NCBI RefSeq assembly: GCF_047675955.1
Contig: NC_132909.1
Coordinates: forward strand, 45,683,931 to 45,747,930
DNA: 64,000 nt
Source of the DNA: Chlorocebus sabaeus
Lineage: Eukaryota > Chordata > Mammalia > Primates > Cercopithecidae
Direction: 5' to 3'
In this document: positions 53,181 through 64,000 of the stretch, one piece after another
Numbering within the stretch: position 1 is the stretch's first letter
Layout: every line of letters begins with the position of its first letter
Notes under the pieces: model-generated
What the model saw: the letters and a program-made list of their open reading frames with translations, nothing else
Database searches by the model: none
Told to the model about the DNA's origin: nothing
Made by a program: the position numbers and the translations under genes

Positions 53181-53384
53181 TCAGACAGTGGCCTCAACCT
53201 CAGTGGCTTCATCCTCCTCCTCCAGCAGGCTGTAGGAAGCGTGGCTCTGGCAGGGCCGTTGCAGGGGGTGGGCCAACAGTTTCGCCATGCAGTTGTGCAA
53301 CTCCAGGGCTGGCCCAGCCAGCGCCACCTCATACTTGTAGCTGGTACCCTTGGTATCCAGGCTGCCCATGAAGGCAAACATGTC
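53181..53384 (-). CDS. BABAM1: BABAM1 last exon
   Basis: DMFAFMGSLDTKGTSYKYEV to EVEATV, TGA at 53181-53183. Acceptor CCCAG. Confidence 0.96.
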   Translation of the reverse strand, partial: DMFAFMGSLDTKGTSYKYEVALAGPALELHNCMAKLLAHPLQRPCQSHASYSLLEEEDEATEVEATV

Positions 53385-56300
53385 CTGGGGAGGGGCAGGG
53401 GTCAGTGAAGGGCTGTTCAGGCAGAGGTTACCCCAACAGGCCCTTCATATCCCTGGAGGGCTTCTCAGAAGAGGGGACATCTGGGGTGGGTTCTAAAGGG
53501 TGAAGAAACCATTCATACATAGAGCAAACATTCCCTGCCACGGACCCAGTGTTAGGGATCCAAAGAGGTCCTAGTCATGGACCCCAAAGAGTCCCCAGTG
53601 TGGAGAGACACAGTCAGATACAGACACATTCTCCTGGCCCCCACTTTGATCCTTCTTGAAAAACAGGGCTTCTCAGAGGAGGGATTTTTTATTTTACTTT
53701 TTTTTTGTTGTTGAGACGGGGTTTCGCTGTTGTTCCCAGGCTGGTGTGCAATGGCACCATCTCAGTTCACCACAACCTTCACCTCCCAGGTTCAAACGAT
53801 TCTCCTGCCTCAGCCTCCTGAGTAGATGGGATTACAGGCGTGCGTCACCATGCCCGGTTAATTTTGTATTTTTAGTAGAGACACGGTTTCTCCATATTGG
53901 TCAGGCTGGTCCGAACTCGTGACTCAGGTGATCCACCTGCCTCGGCCTCCCAAAGTGCTGGGATTACAGGTATGCGCCACCGCTGCCTGGCCCGATTTTT
54001 ATTTTTTGACATAGGGTCTCCGCCCTGTCACCCAGGCTGGAGTGCAGTGGCTTGATCATAGCTCACTGCAATCTCCACCTTTCAGGCTCAAGCGAGCCTC
54101 CTGTCTCAGCCTCCCGAGTAGCTGGGACCACAGGCGTACACCACCACGCCTGGCGATAGGGGGGACTTTTGATTTGGGTATTAAAGTATGAGGAGGAGCT
54201 GGTCTCAACTCCCTGTTCATAGTTGGGTAAACTGAGACTCAGAGAAGTAAGTAGTCCACTCGAAGTCCCACAGCTAGTTCAGGTCTGGGATGTGAAGGCC
54301 CAGCAGGGCCTTTGTAGTCCAAGAGGGATGGATGCTCCAGGCTGAGGGCACAGCGAGGTCAAAGGCAGGAAGAAAGGGAAGAGGGAGCCAGTCGCGGTGG
54401 CTCACACCTGCAATCCCAGCACTTTGGGAGGCTGAGGCAGGCAGATCACCTGAGGTCAGGAGTTCAAGACCAGCCTGGCCAACATGGTGAAACCCCGTCT
54501 CTACTAAAAATACAAAAATTAACCTGGTGTGATGGCAGGTAGCTGTATTCCCAGCTACTCGGGAGGCTGACGCACAAGAATTGCTTGAACCCGGGAGGCA
54601 GAGGTTGCAGTGGGCCGAGATCGTGCCACTGCACTCCAGCCTGGGAGACAGACAGACGGAGACTCTGTCTCAAACAAAAAAAAAAAAAAAAAAAAAAGAA
54701 AGGAAAGCAAGGAACACTGGGGATGGGGGAGGCAGGACTCAAGATGTTGCTTGGACCATCATCCCAATGGCTGCCACAGCAGACAACTGGGAAACAGCTG
54801 TTTAATGACCAAATGCCATGACCCACCCCGGCCAGGGCTCCAGGGCTACCAAATGGAGGTAGAGATCCCCAGACCCAGCGCAGGTGTGTTCCAAAACATC
54901 CTGTCCACACCCGCCCTGCTGCGGCCTCTCACCTTCCAGCTCATCTCCTCCTCCTTCTCCTCGGTGCCATTGTGGATGTAAACAACGTCAAAGAAGAAAT
55001 ATGGGCACTGGAACATTTTCTGTGGGGGAAGTAAAGAACACCAGCCTCTGGGGCTTGGGTCACCCCATGCCCCACGTCTGTAACTCCCCTATTTCTGCCT
55101 CAGACTCTGGGAACTTGCCTCTAGGCACCCCAGCCTCTGTGGTTGGGAAGTCCCTCCTGGTGTCTAACCACCATCCTCATGGCTGCAGGCACCCCTCCCT
55201 CTCCCAGGCCTCACCCACCTTCATGGGCTCCGTCAAGGAGAACTGGGGCTGGCAGGGTGGACGGCTGTAGACAAGGATGGTGCGGACCACATATGGCGGG
55301 GGAATCGTCTGCACGTTCTCTGTGACCGGAAGCTCAGTTTTCTGCTGGCTGCATACCCGGGAGGAGGGAGCAGTCAGAGCAGCCTGTGGGGGTCTGCCCC
55401 TCTTATCACCCTCAGAGAGACCCTAGATGCTCACTGGGCAGGTGAGGCCCCACTGATGTCTCCCAAGTTCACTGCTGCCTGTGAGGCATCCCGTAAGCGG
55501 TTCCCTCTGCCCTGAGCATGTGCCCAGCCTCTCCCCTCTGAGTGCAATGGTGAGATCTCGGCTCACTGCAACCTGTGCCTCCCAGGTTCAAGGAATTCTC
55601 CCGCCCCGGCCTCTCAAGTAGCTGGGATTACCGGCGCCCATCACCACGTCCAGCTAATTTTTGTATTTTTAGTAGAGATGCACTTTCACCACGCTGGCCA
55701 GGCTGGTCTCAAACTCCTGACCTCAGGAGATCTGCCTGCCTCGGCCTCCCAAAGTGCTGGGATTACAGGCCTGAGCCACCACGCCTGGACCACCCTCAGT
55801 GTCCTGAGCATCCCCCATCACTGCTGTCAGCTGGAGCTGCCTAGCAACACGTGCATCTCCATCGGCCCCCATGCTCCCAAGACACATAAATGAGGAATTG
55901 CTCAGGGCGAGGTTGGAAGGGAGGAGGCTCTAAGGCTCCCTAGATTATTTCTGGGCTATTTGGGGGCTTCTTCCCACAAGTGACCCTTCTCTTTGAAGGT
56001 GAATAAGAATTTCTCCGCAGGGGACTTACATGAGGCTGAAAAGTCCTTCCAGATCTGGTGGGGATGCTAAGGAGAAGGCTGGTAGAGCACGAGTGAGCAG
56101 GAACGCCAGAGGAGACCCGGCACCCCTGCAGACGTACCATGTGACCCTGGCCAAGTCACTTGCCCTCTCTGACACTCGAATTCCCCTCAGCATGGATCAC
56201 GAAATAGGGTGCTGGCACCAGATGACTTTAAGACTCTTAGTATGCCAGGCACAGTGGCTCACGCCTGCAATCTTAGCACTTTGGGAGGCCAAGGCAGGTG

Positions 56301-59300
56301 GACCACCTGAGGTCAGGAGTTCGAGACCAGCCTGGCCAACATGGTGAAACCCCATCTCTACTAAAAATACAATATTAGCCGGGCCTGGTGGCGCATGTCT
56401 GTAATCCCAGCTACTTGGGAGGCTAAGGCAGGAAAATTGCTTGAACTCGGGAGGTGGAGATTGCGGTGAGCTGAGATCGTGCTGCTGCACTCCAGCCTGG
56501 GCAACAAGAGCGAGACTGCATCTCAAAAACAATAATAAATAAGATCCACAGGGTGCCATGGGAGGTTTTGGAGCAGAGATGGGACGGAATCTAATTTGTT
56601 TTAAAACAGAATGGGGCCGGGCATGGTGGCTCATGCCTGTAATCTCAGCATTTTGGGAGGCTGGGGTGGGAGGATCACTTGAGCCCAGGAATTCAAGACC
56701 AGCCTGGGCAACATAGCAAGACCCCGTCTCTAAAAAACATACAAAATTCGCCGGGCGTGGTGTCTCAAGCCTGTAATCCCAGCACTTTGGGAGGCCGAGA
56801 CGGGCGGATCACGAGGTCAGGAGATCGAGACCATCCTGGCTAACACAGTGAAACCCCGTCTCTACTAAAAAATACAAAAAAACTAGCCGGGTGAGGTGAC
56901 AGGCGCTTGTAGTCCCAGCTACTCGGGAGGCTGAGGCAGGAGAATGGTGTAAACCTGGGAGGCGGAGCTTGCAGTGAGCTGAGATCCAGCCACTGCACTT
57001 CAGCCTGGGCGACAGAGCTAGACTCCGTCTCAAAAAAAAAAACAAACATACTAAATTAGCCAGGTGTGGTGGTGCACACCTATAATCCCAGCTACCTGGG
57101 AGGCTGAGGCAGGAGAATCACTTGAACCTGGGAGGTGGAACTTACAATGAGCCCAGATTGCACCATTGCACTCAGCCAGGGCAATGAGAGAAAAACTCCG
57201 TCTCAAAAAAAAAAAAAAAAAAAAAAAGCCAAAAAAAAAAAAGGCTCCCCTTTCCTGCATGGCTGGGGCCACTGTCCTCAAAACAAAAGAGCCAGGGGTG
57301 TTCTTGTCCTCCTGAAAAACACTCTAACCATTTTTTACCTTTTTAACTTACAAGAGTCCTATTCTATTTCAGTTTTGGGCCACATATGAGCCTTTTATGT
57401 CCAAATTACCATAAAATGTCCTGCGCCCAGGTTCAAGGGGCTGTAGGAGGAATGATGACATTTCTGTCACACACTGCTATTTATTGAGCATCAACTGTAT
57501 GCCCAGCCCTGTGTGAGGTGATCCCCTTGTGGGTAAATTCTGGACCTCCTAAGTACAAATAAGGTACTTTTTTTTTTTTTTTTAAAGATGGAGTCTCATT
57601 CTGTCATCCAGGCTGGAGTGCAGTGGCAAGATCTCAGCTCACTGCTACCTCCGCCTCCCGGGTTCAAGTGATTCTTGAGCCTCAGCCTCACAAGTCGCTG
57701 GGATTACAGGCGGGGACCACTGTGCCTGGACCAAATGAAGTACTTTCACTTCCGTATTATTACAGCATCTCCATGGGGTAGGCAGCTTTGTGCCTTCCAC
57801 AGTACGGATGGGGAAACTGAGGCTCAGAGGGGTGACTTTCCCAGCCTTGGCAGGACTGAGATCTGAACTTCAGCCAGCCAGAGTCAGGACTCAGACTTTC
57901 CTGAGCCCCAAGGACGACAGAAGGAGACAGCCCCCTTCACAGGGACGCCCCTGCCAGGAAGGATACTGAAGGTGGAACAGGAGGCCGTCTCCAGATCATA
58001 GAGGCAGCTGCAGAGTTCACGGGGGTCGGAGGTCAGGCCGGACAGCTGCAGGGAAGCAAAGGCCTCAGCGCGGTGCTCCCCGGGCCCCAGGGGACCCCCG
58101 GGCACCCAGCGCCTGCCCAGGCCTCACCCAGGCCGTGTCGTCATTCACCACCACCAGTGCAAACTCGTGGCTTTTGTCGATCTTGTGTTTTGTCCGCACG
58201 AACATCTCGATCATCTTCTGGGAGACGTTGAGGGCGTTGGTTTTGGAGCTGGAGAAGCAGAGTAGAGGGGAATTAAGGTTCCCTCAGGGCCGGGCGCGGT
58301 GGCTCATGCCTGTAATCCCAGCACTTTGGGAGGCCGAGGCAGGTGGATCACGAGGTCAGGAGTTCAAGACCAGCCTGGCCAAGATGGTGAAACCCCGTCT
58401 CTACTAAAAATACAAAAAATTTAGCCAGGCGTGGTGGCGGGCGCCTGTAATCCCAGGTACTCAGGAGGCTGAGTCAGAGAACTGCTTGAACCTGGAAGGC
58501 GGAGGTTGCAGTGAGCCGAGATCGTGCCACTGCACTCCAACAGAGCGAGACTCCGTCTCAAAAAAAAAAAAAAAAAGATTCCTTCAGCCACCCTCCTCTG
58601 AGAACCCTGTACCAGCTAGATAAGGCCCTAGAGGTACAGGTCACACTGCAGGGGGATGGCAGAGCTCAGCCACAAACCCAGTAGTCTGGCTGACGTCTGA
58701 GCTCCTGCCCTCTCCAAATGGTCCCTCTGTGCATATGGGGATCAAGGTTCCTCTAGACTCACTGCAGGAACTTTGCTCAGCCATGGGCTGATTGCCGCTG
58801 AGAGGAAGGAGGTGCCATCTTCAACATCTCCAAAGAGGCCCTCAAGCCCCATCCAGGCCCTGCCACTCAAACTGCCCCCTACCCCAGATACATGACTACA
58901 GGCAAGTATCATGTGTAGGCAGCACATGACTCCAGACAAGGGCTTCAGGGCCAGCTGGGCCTGGGTCCCAATCCTGGCTCTGCCCCATTGCTCTGAGCCC
59001 TCAACTGAGCAGGTCACTTTGCTTCTTGGCATCTCCAAGTCATTGCTATGAATGGAGGCTCCATGGGCCATAGCCTTAACATTACCAGTTGTCCTTGCTA
59101 CTCTTTTTTTATTTTACTTTTTGTGAGATGGAGTTTCGTTCTTGTTGCCCAGGCTGGAGTGCAATAGTGTGATCTCGGCTCACCGCAACCTCCGTCTCCT
59201 GGATTAAAGTGATTCTCCTGTCTCAGCCTCCCGAATAGCTGGGACTACAGGCATGCGCCACCGTGCCCAGCTAATTTTTGTATTTTTAGTAGAGGTGGGG

Positions 59301-62034
59301 ATTTCACTACGTCGGCCAGGCTGGTCTCAAACTCCAGACCTCGTGATCCGCCCACCTCAGCCTCCCAAAGTAATCCCAGCACTTTGGGAGGCCAAGGCTG
59401 GCAGATCACGAGGTCAGGAGATCGAGACCACCCTCACTAACACGGTGAAACCCCGTCTCTACTAAAAACACAAAAAAATTAGCCAGGCATGGTGGAGGTG
59501 GGCACCTGTAGTCCCAGCTATTTGGGAGGCTGAAGCAGGAGAATGGTGTGAAACCGCGAGGCAGAGCTTGCAGTGAGCGGAGATAGTGCCACTGCACTCC
59601 AGCCTGGGCGACAGAGCAAGATTCCGTCTCAAAAAAAAAAAAAAAGAGACAAGGTCTCACTCTATCACCCAGGCTGGAGTGTGGTGGCAAAATCATAGCT
59701 CATTGCAGCCTCAAACTCTTGGGATCAATCGATCCTCCCAGCTTGCCCTCCCAAGTAGCTGGGACTCTAGGAACATGCCACCATGCCCAGCCAAGGCAGG
59801 CAGACTTCAGATCAGGAGTTTTGAGACCAGCCTGGCCAACATGGCAAAACTCTTGTCTCTACTAAAAATACAAAAATTAACTGAGCGTGGGCCGGGCGCG
59901 GTGGCTCAAGCCTGTAATCCCAGCACTTTGGGAGGCCGAGATGGGCGGATCACGAGGTCAGGAGATCGAGACCATCCTGGCTAACACGGTGAAACCCCGT
60001 CTCTACTAAAAATACAAAAAACTAGCCGGGCGTGGTGGCGGCGCCTGTGGTCCCAGCTCCTCAGGAGGCTGAGGCAGGAGAATGGCGGGAACCCGGGAGG
60101 GGGAGCTTGCAGTGAGCTGAGATCCGGCCACTGCACTCCAGCCTGGGCGACAGAGCGAGACTCCGTCTCAAAAAAAAAAAAAAAAAAAAAATTAACCGAG
60201 CGTGGTGGTGCATGCCTGTAATCTCAGCTACTCGGGAGACTGAGGCACAAGAATCACTTGAACCTGGGAGGTGGGGGTTGCAGTGAGCTGAGCTCACTCC
60301 ATTGCACTCCAGCCTGGGCAAGAGAGTGACACCCCTGTCTCAAAAACAAATAAATGAATAAATAAATACATACATATATATATATATATATATTTTTAGA
60401 GAGAGATGAGGTCCATGTTGCCCAGACTAGTCTTTAACCCCTAGCCTCAAGTGATCTTTCTATCTCAGCCTTCTGAGTCACTGGGATTACAGGCATGAGC
60501 CACTGCACCTGGCTCTTGCTGCTCTCTGATACTGCCAGGCCTGAAGCCAGACCAAGCTGGTGTGAGTTTCAGAGTGAGAGCCCCGTATCTTTTGGGCTGG
60601 ACCCTCCCAGCCATGGCCGCATGTTCAAGCCCTAAAATGTCGCTCTTACCCGTTGAACGACTCCAGCTTTGGCAGTGACATTTCCTCTGACAGGTCCAGG
60701 CAGATAATCTGCAAGGTAGTTGGAGGCTGGTGAGCATCCTCTGACCTTAACGTTGGCCCCCACACCACTCACTGGCCCTCTTCAAGTTGCCCTGTCTGAA
60801 AAGGCAGTACGGTGACCCCTAATCGTGAGCCAAGCCATCCACTTTGAAAAGCAATGGCTTAGAAGCATGGGCGCTGAACTGGGAGTCCATGGAGAAAAGC
60901 AAATCAATGAGCCAGAGAATGTGTGACACAGAAACACAGAAATGAGGATATAGTGGGTCGAACTGTGGCTCCCAAAAGACATGTCCACCCAGAACCTGAG
61001 AATGTGACCTTATTTGGCCAGGCACAGTGGTTCACACCTGTAATCCCAGCATTTAGGGAGGCCAAGGTAGGCAGATCACTTGAGGTCAGGAGTTTGAGAC
61101 CAGCCTGGCCAACATGGCGAAACCCCATCTCTACTAAAAATACAAAAAATTGGCTAGGTGTGGTGGCATGCACCTGTAATCCCAGCTACTCGGGAGGCTA
61201 AACCAAGAGAATTGCTTGAACCCGGGAGGTGGAGGTTGCAGTGAGCCCTGATTGCACCACTGCACTCCAGCCTGGGTGACAGAGTGGAACCCTGTCTCAA
61301 AAAAAAAAAAAAAAAGAGGTGGCTCCCACCTGTAATCCCAGCACCTTGGGAGGCTAAGGCAGGCAGATCATGAGGTCAGGAGATCAAGACCATCCTGGCC
61401 AACATGGTAAAACCTGGTCTCTACTAAAAAATACAAAAAGTAGTTGGGTGTGGTGGTGAGTGCCTGTAATCCCAGTTACTCGGGAGGCTGAGGCAGGAGA
61501 ATCGTTTGAACCAGGGAGCTGGCGGTTGCAGTGAGCTGAGATCACGCCACTGCACTCCAGCCTCATGACAGAGCGGGACTCTATCTCAAAGAAAAAAAAA
61601 AAAGGAATATGATCTTATTTGGAATCAGGGTCTCTGCAAATGTAATTAAAGTAAGGGTCTTGAGATAAGATCCTGTTTTGATGACAAGTGTCCTTATAGG
61701 AGACAGAAGAGAAGACAGTGAGAAAGGCTTTATGAGGACTGGACAGAATTGGGCAAAGACAGCCGAGTGCGGTGGCTCACGCCTCTAGTACCAGCACTTT
61801 GGGAGGCCAAGGCGGGTGGATCACCTGAGCTCAGGAGTTCGAGACCAGCCAGGCCAACATGGTGAAATCCCGTCTCTCCTAAAAATTAGCTGGGTGTGGT
61901 GGTATGCGCCTGTAGTCCCAGCCACTAGGGGGACTGAGGCAGGAGGATCACTTGAACCCAGGAGGTGGAGGTTGCAGTGAGCTGAGATCGTGCCACTGCA
62001 CTCCAGCCTGGGCGACAGAGTGAGATTCTGTCTC

Positions 62035-62065
<31 letters not shown>

Positions 62066-62986
62066 GGCAAAGACTAGAGTGATGCAGCCATAAGCCAAGG
62101 AATGCCAGGAGCCACCAGAGGCTAGAAGAGGCAAGAAGGGGCCAGCTGGGTGGCTCATGCCTATAATCCCATCACTTTGGGAGGCCAAGGCAGGCAGATC
62201 ACCTAAGGTCAGGAGTTCAAGACCAGCCTGGCCAATGTGGTGAAACCCTGTCTCTACTAAAAATACAAAAATTAGCCGGGCGTGGTGGCGCACGCTTCTA
62301 ATCCCAGCTACTCGGGAGGCTGAGGCAGGAGAACTGCTTGAACCCGTGAGGCAGAGGTTGCAGTGAGCCAAGATCGTGCCATTGCACTCTAGCCTGGGCA
62401 ATAAGAGCGAAACTCCATCTCAAAAAAAAAAAAAAAAAGACAGACAGACAGACAAAAAGAAGAGGCAAGAAAGAATCCTCCCTTAGAGCCTCCAGAGGGG
62501 GCGTGGCCCTGCCGACACCTGACTTCTGGCCCCAAGAACTGTGAGAGAATAAATTTCTCTGGTTGAAAGCTACCAAGTCCTTGGTGACATGTGGCAGCCA
62601 CAGGTAACTAATACAAAGGGAATGTCTGCAGAGTGAATCCCAAAAGACAAGACGCTAGGTTTCCTAGCATCTTAGAGCCCCAGGCCACCCCTTCTACTTA
62701 CCACCTTCTCTGGACAGTTGACCCTTGGTGTCCGAATTTGAACCTCAGGGGCTGGCGGGGGCACTTGCCAGGACTTAGGGCCGGCTCCTGAAGTGTTGGG
62801 GCTCCCATCATCAGCACTGGCGGCCTCACCCTCACCCTCGCTGCGGCTGCCCACGCTGGCCTGTGCCCCCACCGCCCGGTCCTCAGCCCCTTCAGGATTG
62901 GAGCGAGTTCGGGGCCGAGGCTCTGCTGCGTGCTCCTCTTCCTCCTCCTCCTCTTCAGTGGGGCTGCTGGGCTCTGCCACTTCCAT
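53181..62986 (-). CDS. BABAM1: BABAM1 (MERIT40), complete coding region
   Basis: Scaffold subunit of the BRCA1-A and BRISC deubiquitinase complexes, acting in DNA double-strand-break signalling. Eight minus-strand coding exons: 62702-62986, 60650-60708, 58128-58248, 57967-58045, 56030-56054, 55219-55348, 54933-55019, 53181-53384. Total 990 bp = 329 aa + stop, the human length. Starts MEVAEPSSPT with a Glu8 run. RSNPEG at residues 28-33 fits the tankyrase-binding pattern RxxPxG. The VWA-like domain begins at VIICLDLSEEMSLPKLESFN (about residue 95) and continues through HEFALVVVNDDTAWLSGLTS. The C-terminus is YSLLEEEDEATEVEATV. The fifth coding exon is only 25 nt. An untranslated first exon is presumed to lie right of the window. 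Confidence 0.97.
53698..54155 (-). mobile_element. Alu and Alu monomer
   Basis: 53698-53992 full minus-strand Alu; 54000-54155 a single monomer. Confidence 0.85.
54388..54705 (+). mobile_element. Alu
   Basis: Full-length with a 22-A tail, antisense to BABAM1, about 230 bp from an exon. Confidence 0.9.
54933..55019 (-). CDS. BABAM1: BABAM1 exon
   Basis: 29 codons, KMFQCPYFFFDVVYIHNGTE to EMSWK. Acceptor CCACAG, donor GTGAGA. Confidence 0.96.
55219..55348 (-). CDS. BABAM1: BABAM1 exon
   Basis: QQKTELPVTENVQTIPPPYV to LTEPMK. Acceptor ATGCAG, donor GTGGGT. Confidence 0.96.
55540..55792 (-). mobile_element. Alu lacking its tail end
   Basis: Begins GAGTGCAATGGTGAGATCTC without the poly(T) side; the other end is intact. 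Confidence 0.85.
56030..56054 (-). CDS. BABAM1: BABAM1 25-nt microexon
   Basis: Two bases of Asn, LEGLFSL, two bases of Ile. Acceptor CACCAG, donor GTAAGT. Its length is needed to keep the frame between neighbours (phases 1 and 2). Confidence 0.95.
56242..57230 (+). mobile_element. Alu, then young AluY nested in an older Alu
   Basis: 56242-56540 full length. 56612-56748 and 57049-57230 are halves of one Alu split by a young AluY (56752-57048) with the monkey-type GAGATCCAGCCACTGC. Confidence 0.88.
57568..57735 (-). mobile_element. Alu, internally deleted
   Basis: Poly(T), GAGTCTCATTCTGTCATCC, then early jump to the head end. Confidence 0.82.
57755..57855 (+). mobile_element. MIR-like fragment
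   Basis: GGGAAACTGAGGCTCAGAGG and flanks match the MIR core, about 110 bp from a BABAM1 exon. Confidence 0.7.
57967..58045 (-). CDS. BABAM1: BABAM1 exon
   Basis: LSGLTSDPRELCSCLYDLET to SCSTF plus one base. Acceptor CTGCAG, donor GTATCC, a weaker donor. Confidence 0.95.
58128..58248 (-). CDS. BABAM1: BABAM1 exon
   Basis: SKTNALNVSQKMIEMFVRTK to NDDTAW. Acceptor CTCCAG, donor GTGAGG. Confidence 0.96.
58288..58578 (+). mobile_element. Alu
   Basis: Near-intact Alu with 17-A tail, just beyond the 58248 exon edge. Confidence 0.92.
59105..60392. mobile_element. Alu complex with inverted junction
   Basis: 59105-59365 (-) fused to 59366-59645 (+), 59646-59790 (-) monomer, 59790-59890 (+) fragment, young AluY 59890-60190 (+) with GAGATCCGGCCACTGC, and the older right arm 60190-60370 ending in (TA)n. 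Confidence 0.85.
60650..60708 (-). CDS. BABAM1: BABAM1 exon (VWA start)
   Basis: IICLDLSEEMSLPKLESFN plus two bases. Acceptor TTGCAG, donor GTAAGA. DLSEEMS is a MIDAS-like DxSxxxS. Confidence 0.96.
60935..62615 (+). mobile_element. Ancient LTR-like repeat (MaLR-type) broken by four Alus
   Basis: Unique-looking pieces between Alus read in order as one element: GAATGTGACCTTATTTGG, TCTGCAAATGTAATTAAAGT, GTGTCCTTATAGGAGACAGA, AGCCAAGGAATGCCAGGAGC, AACTGTGAGAGAATAAATTT, TAACTAATAC. This is the order of MLT/MST-like LTRs as I recall. Alus at 61018-61312, 61315-61606, 61763-62062 and 62135-62450, all plus strand. Confidence 0.65.
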
Positions 62987-62991
62987 GGCTC
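62702..62991 (-). CDS. BABAM1: BABAM1 first coding exon
   Basis: Acceptor ACACAG above 62991, five leader bases GAGCC, ATG at 62984-62986, 95 codons to CPEKV, donor GTAAGT. The acidic, Ser/Pro-rich disordered N-terminus. Confidence 0.96.
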
Positions 62992-63065
62992 CTGTGTGGC
63001 TAGATGGAACACGGACAGGGGAAGCCAGAATCCTCCCCTTGGGAGTTTTAAAAACATTTGGTTAC

Positions 63066-63362
63066 GGTCAGGCATGGTGGCTCACACCTGTAATCCCAAC
63101 ACTTTGGGAGGCCGAGGCAGGCGGATCACCTGAGGTTGGAAGTTCGAGACCAGCCTCACTAACATGGAGAAATCCCATCTCTACTAAAAATACAAAATTA
63201 GCCAGGCGTGGTGGTGCATGCGTGTAATCCCAGCTACTCGGGAGGCTAAGGCAGGAGAATCAATTGAACCTGGGAGGGGTGGTTGCAGTGAGCTGAAATC
63301 CCGCCATGCACTCTACCCTGGGCGACAAGAGTGAAACTGTCTCAAAAAAAAAAAAAAAAAAA
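63066..63362 (+). mobile_element. Alu
   Basis: Full-length Alu, 18-A tail, in the first BABAM1 intron. Confidence 0.9.
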
Positions 63363-64000
63363 TTTGCTGACTAAGAAGGAAGAGGGGGCATGAGCAGCTT
63401 ACTGATGATGAGTCACTCCTCTTAGGGAGTCTGTTTCCTCAGCTGTAGAACGAGTGCCTTTTACACCTATCAGCCGAGCAGTCACTCTGACATAAGATAA
63501 CAGTCCCCCCTCTTTTTTCCTCTTTTTTTTTTTTTTTAACGTAGTACTAGCCTCATGCCCCTACTCGGCCAGTGAGCACATCCCAGCTCTCTGGCCACTG
63601 AAAATGGCTCGGGGATGGGCACATGACCCAAATCAGGCCATTGAGTGGCAGCTCTGCAACTTCTAACACTGCCATCAAGGAAAAGAGACTCCCATTAGAG
63701 TTGCAAAGCTGGGAGAATAAAGTTGAGAGCTGCGAGGGGCCCCTTTTGCCTCTAAAGTAAAAAGCGAAATGGTCTCTACCCAGAAAACTGCTGATCGAAT
63801 TCTGACCACCTGGACCCAGCTCCTATTAGACCCAATCAATAAGCCACTAACTTCCTTTTCTTCCTTAAGCCACATTGAGTAGTGTTTTCTGTTACCTAAA
63901 ACTGAAAACGTCTTGGTGAATAAAGAAATAATAACCTCTAGGACACCCTCGTGCCTAGCGGGTGTCTGCATGAGGGAGAAGCAAAATATTAGGACTGTGG
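63363..64000 (-). other. BABAM1: BABAM1 first intron, right edge of window
   Basis: A T-rich tract near 63508-63537, then degenerate sequence that may be an old interspersed repeat (GGGCACATGACCCAAATCAG). No exon recognised. Confidence 0.5.

Overview
This is primate genomic DNA, most likely from an Old World monkey such as a macaque, baboon or green monkey. The genes are intron-rich with GT-AG splice sites, and much of the rest is Alu sequence. The youngest Alus carry the GAGATCCGGCCACTGC variant that I associate with cercopithecoid AluY subfamilies; human AluY reads GAGATCGCGCC here. The conceptual proteins are nearly identical to human proteins of chromosome 19p13.11 as I remember them. The gene order is the same as in human but inverted. 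There are no bacterial, phage or CRISPR features.

Six protein-coding genes are present. ANO8 (+, 3' portion, exons between 1262 and 9151). DDA1 (-, complete, 13003-23365, with a 3'UTR that may run to about 9340). MRPL34 (-, complete, 26690-27188). ABHD8 (+, complete coding region, 31491-40607, with a probable untranslated first exon ending at 29846). ANKLE1 (-, complete, 45640-50247). BABAM1 (-, complete coding region, 53181-62986, first untranslated exon beyond the window). The reconstructed lengths are 102 aa for DDA1, 92 for MRPL34, 438 for ABHD8, 615 for ANKLE1 and 329 for BABAM1. All exon phases are compatible.

Layout: ANO8 and DDA1 converge tail to tail, and their probable poly(A) signals lie about 50 bp apart. 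DDA1 and MRPL34 run in tandem on the minus strand. MRPL34 and ABHD8 diverge from CpG-rich promoters about 2.5 kb apart. ABHD8 and ANKLE1 converge, with a solo LTR between them that may supply the ANKLE1 poly(A) signal. BABAM1 lies upstream of ANKLE1 on the same strand. The genes do not form a pathway: membrane contact or scramblase-family protein, ubiquitin ligase subunit, mitochondrial ribosome protein, hydrolase, chromatin endonuclease and DNA-repair scaffold. They are dense housekeeping neighbours.

I found no previously undescribed gene system. The best leads are small: an in-frame candidate cassette exon in ANO8, a start-stop uORF in the ABHD8 leader, an LTR-derived ANKLE1 3' end, overlapping ANO8/DDA1 3' ends, and a roughly 70-bp tandem repeat in ANO8 whose units carry decoy splice acceptors.
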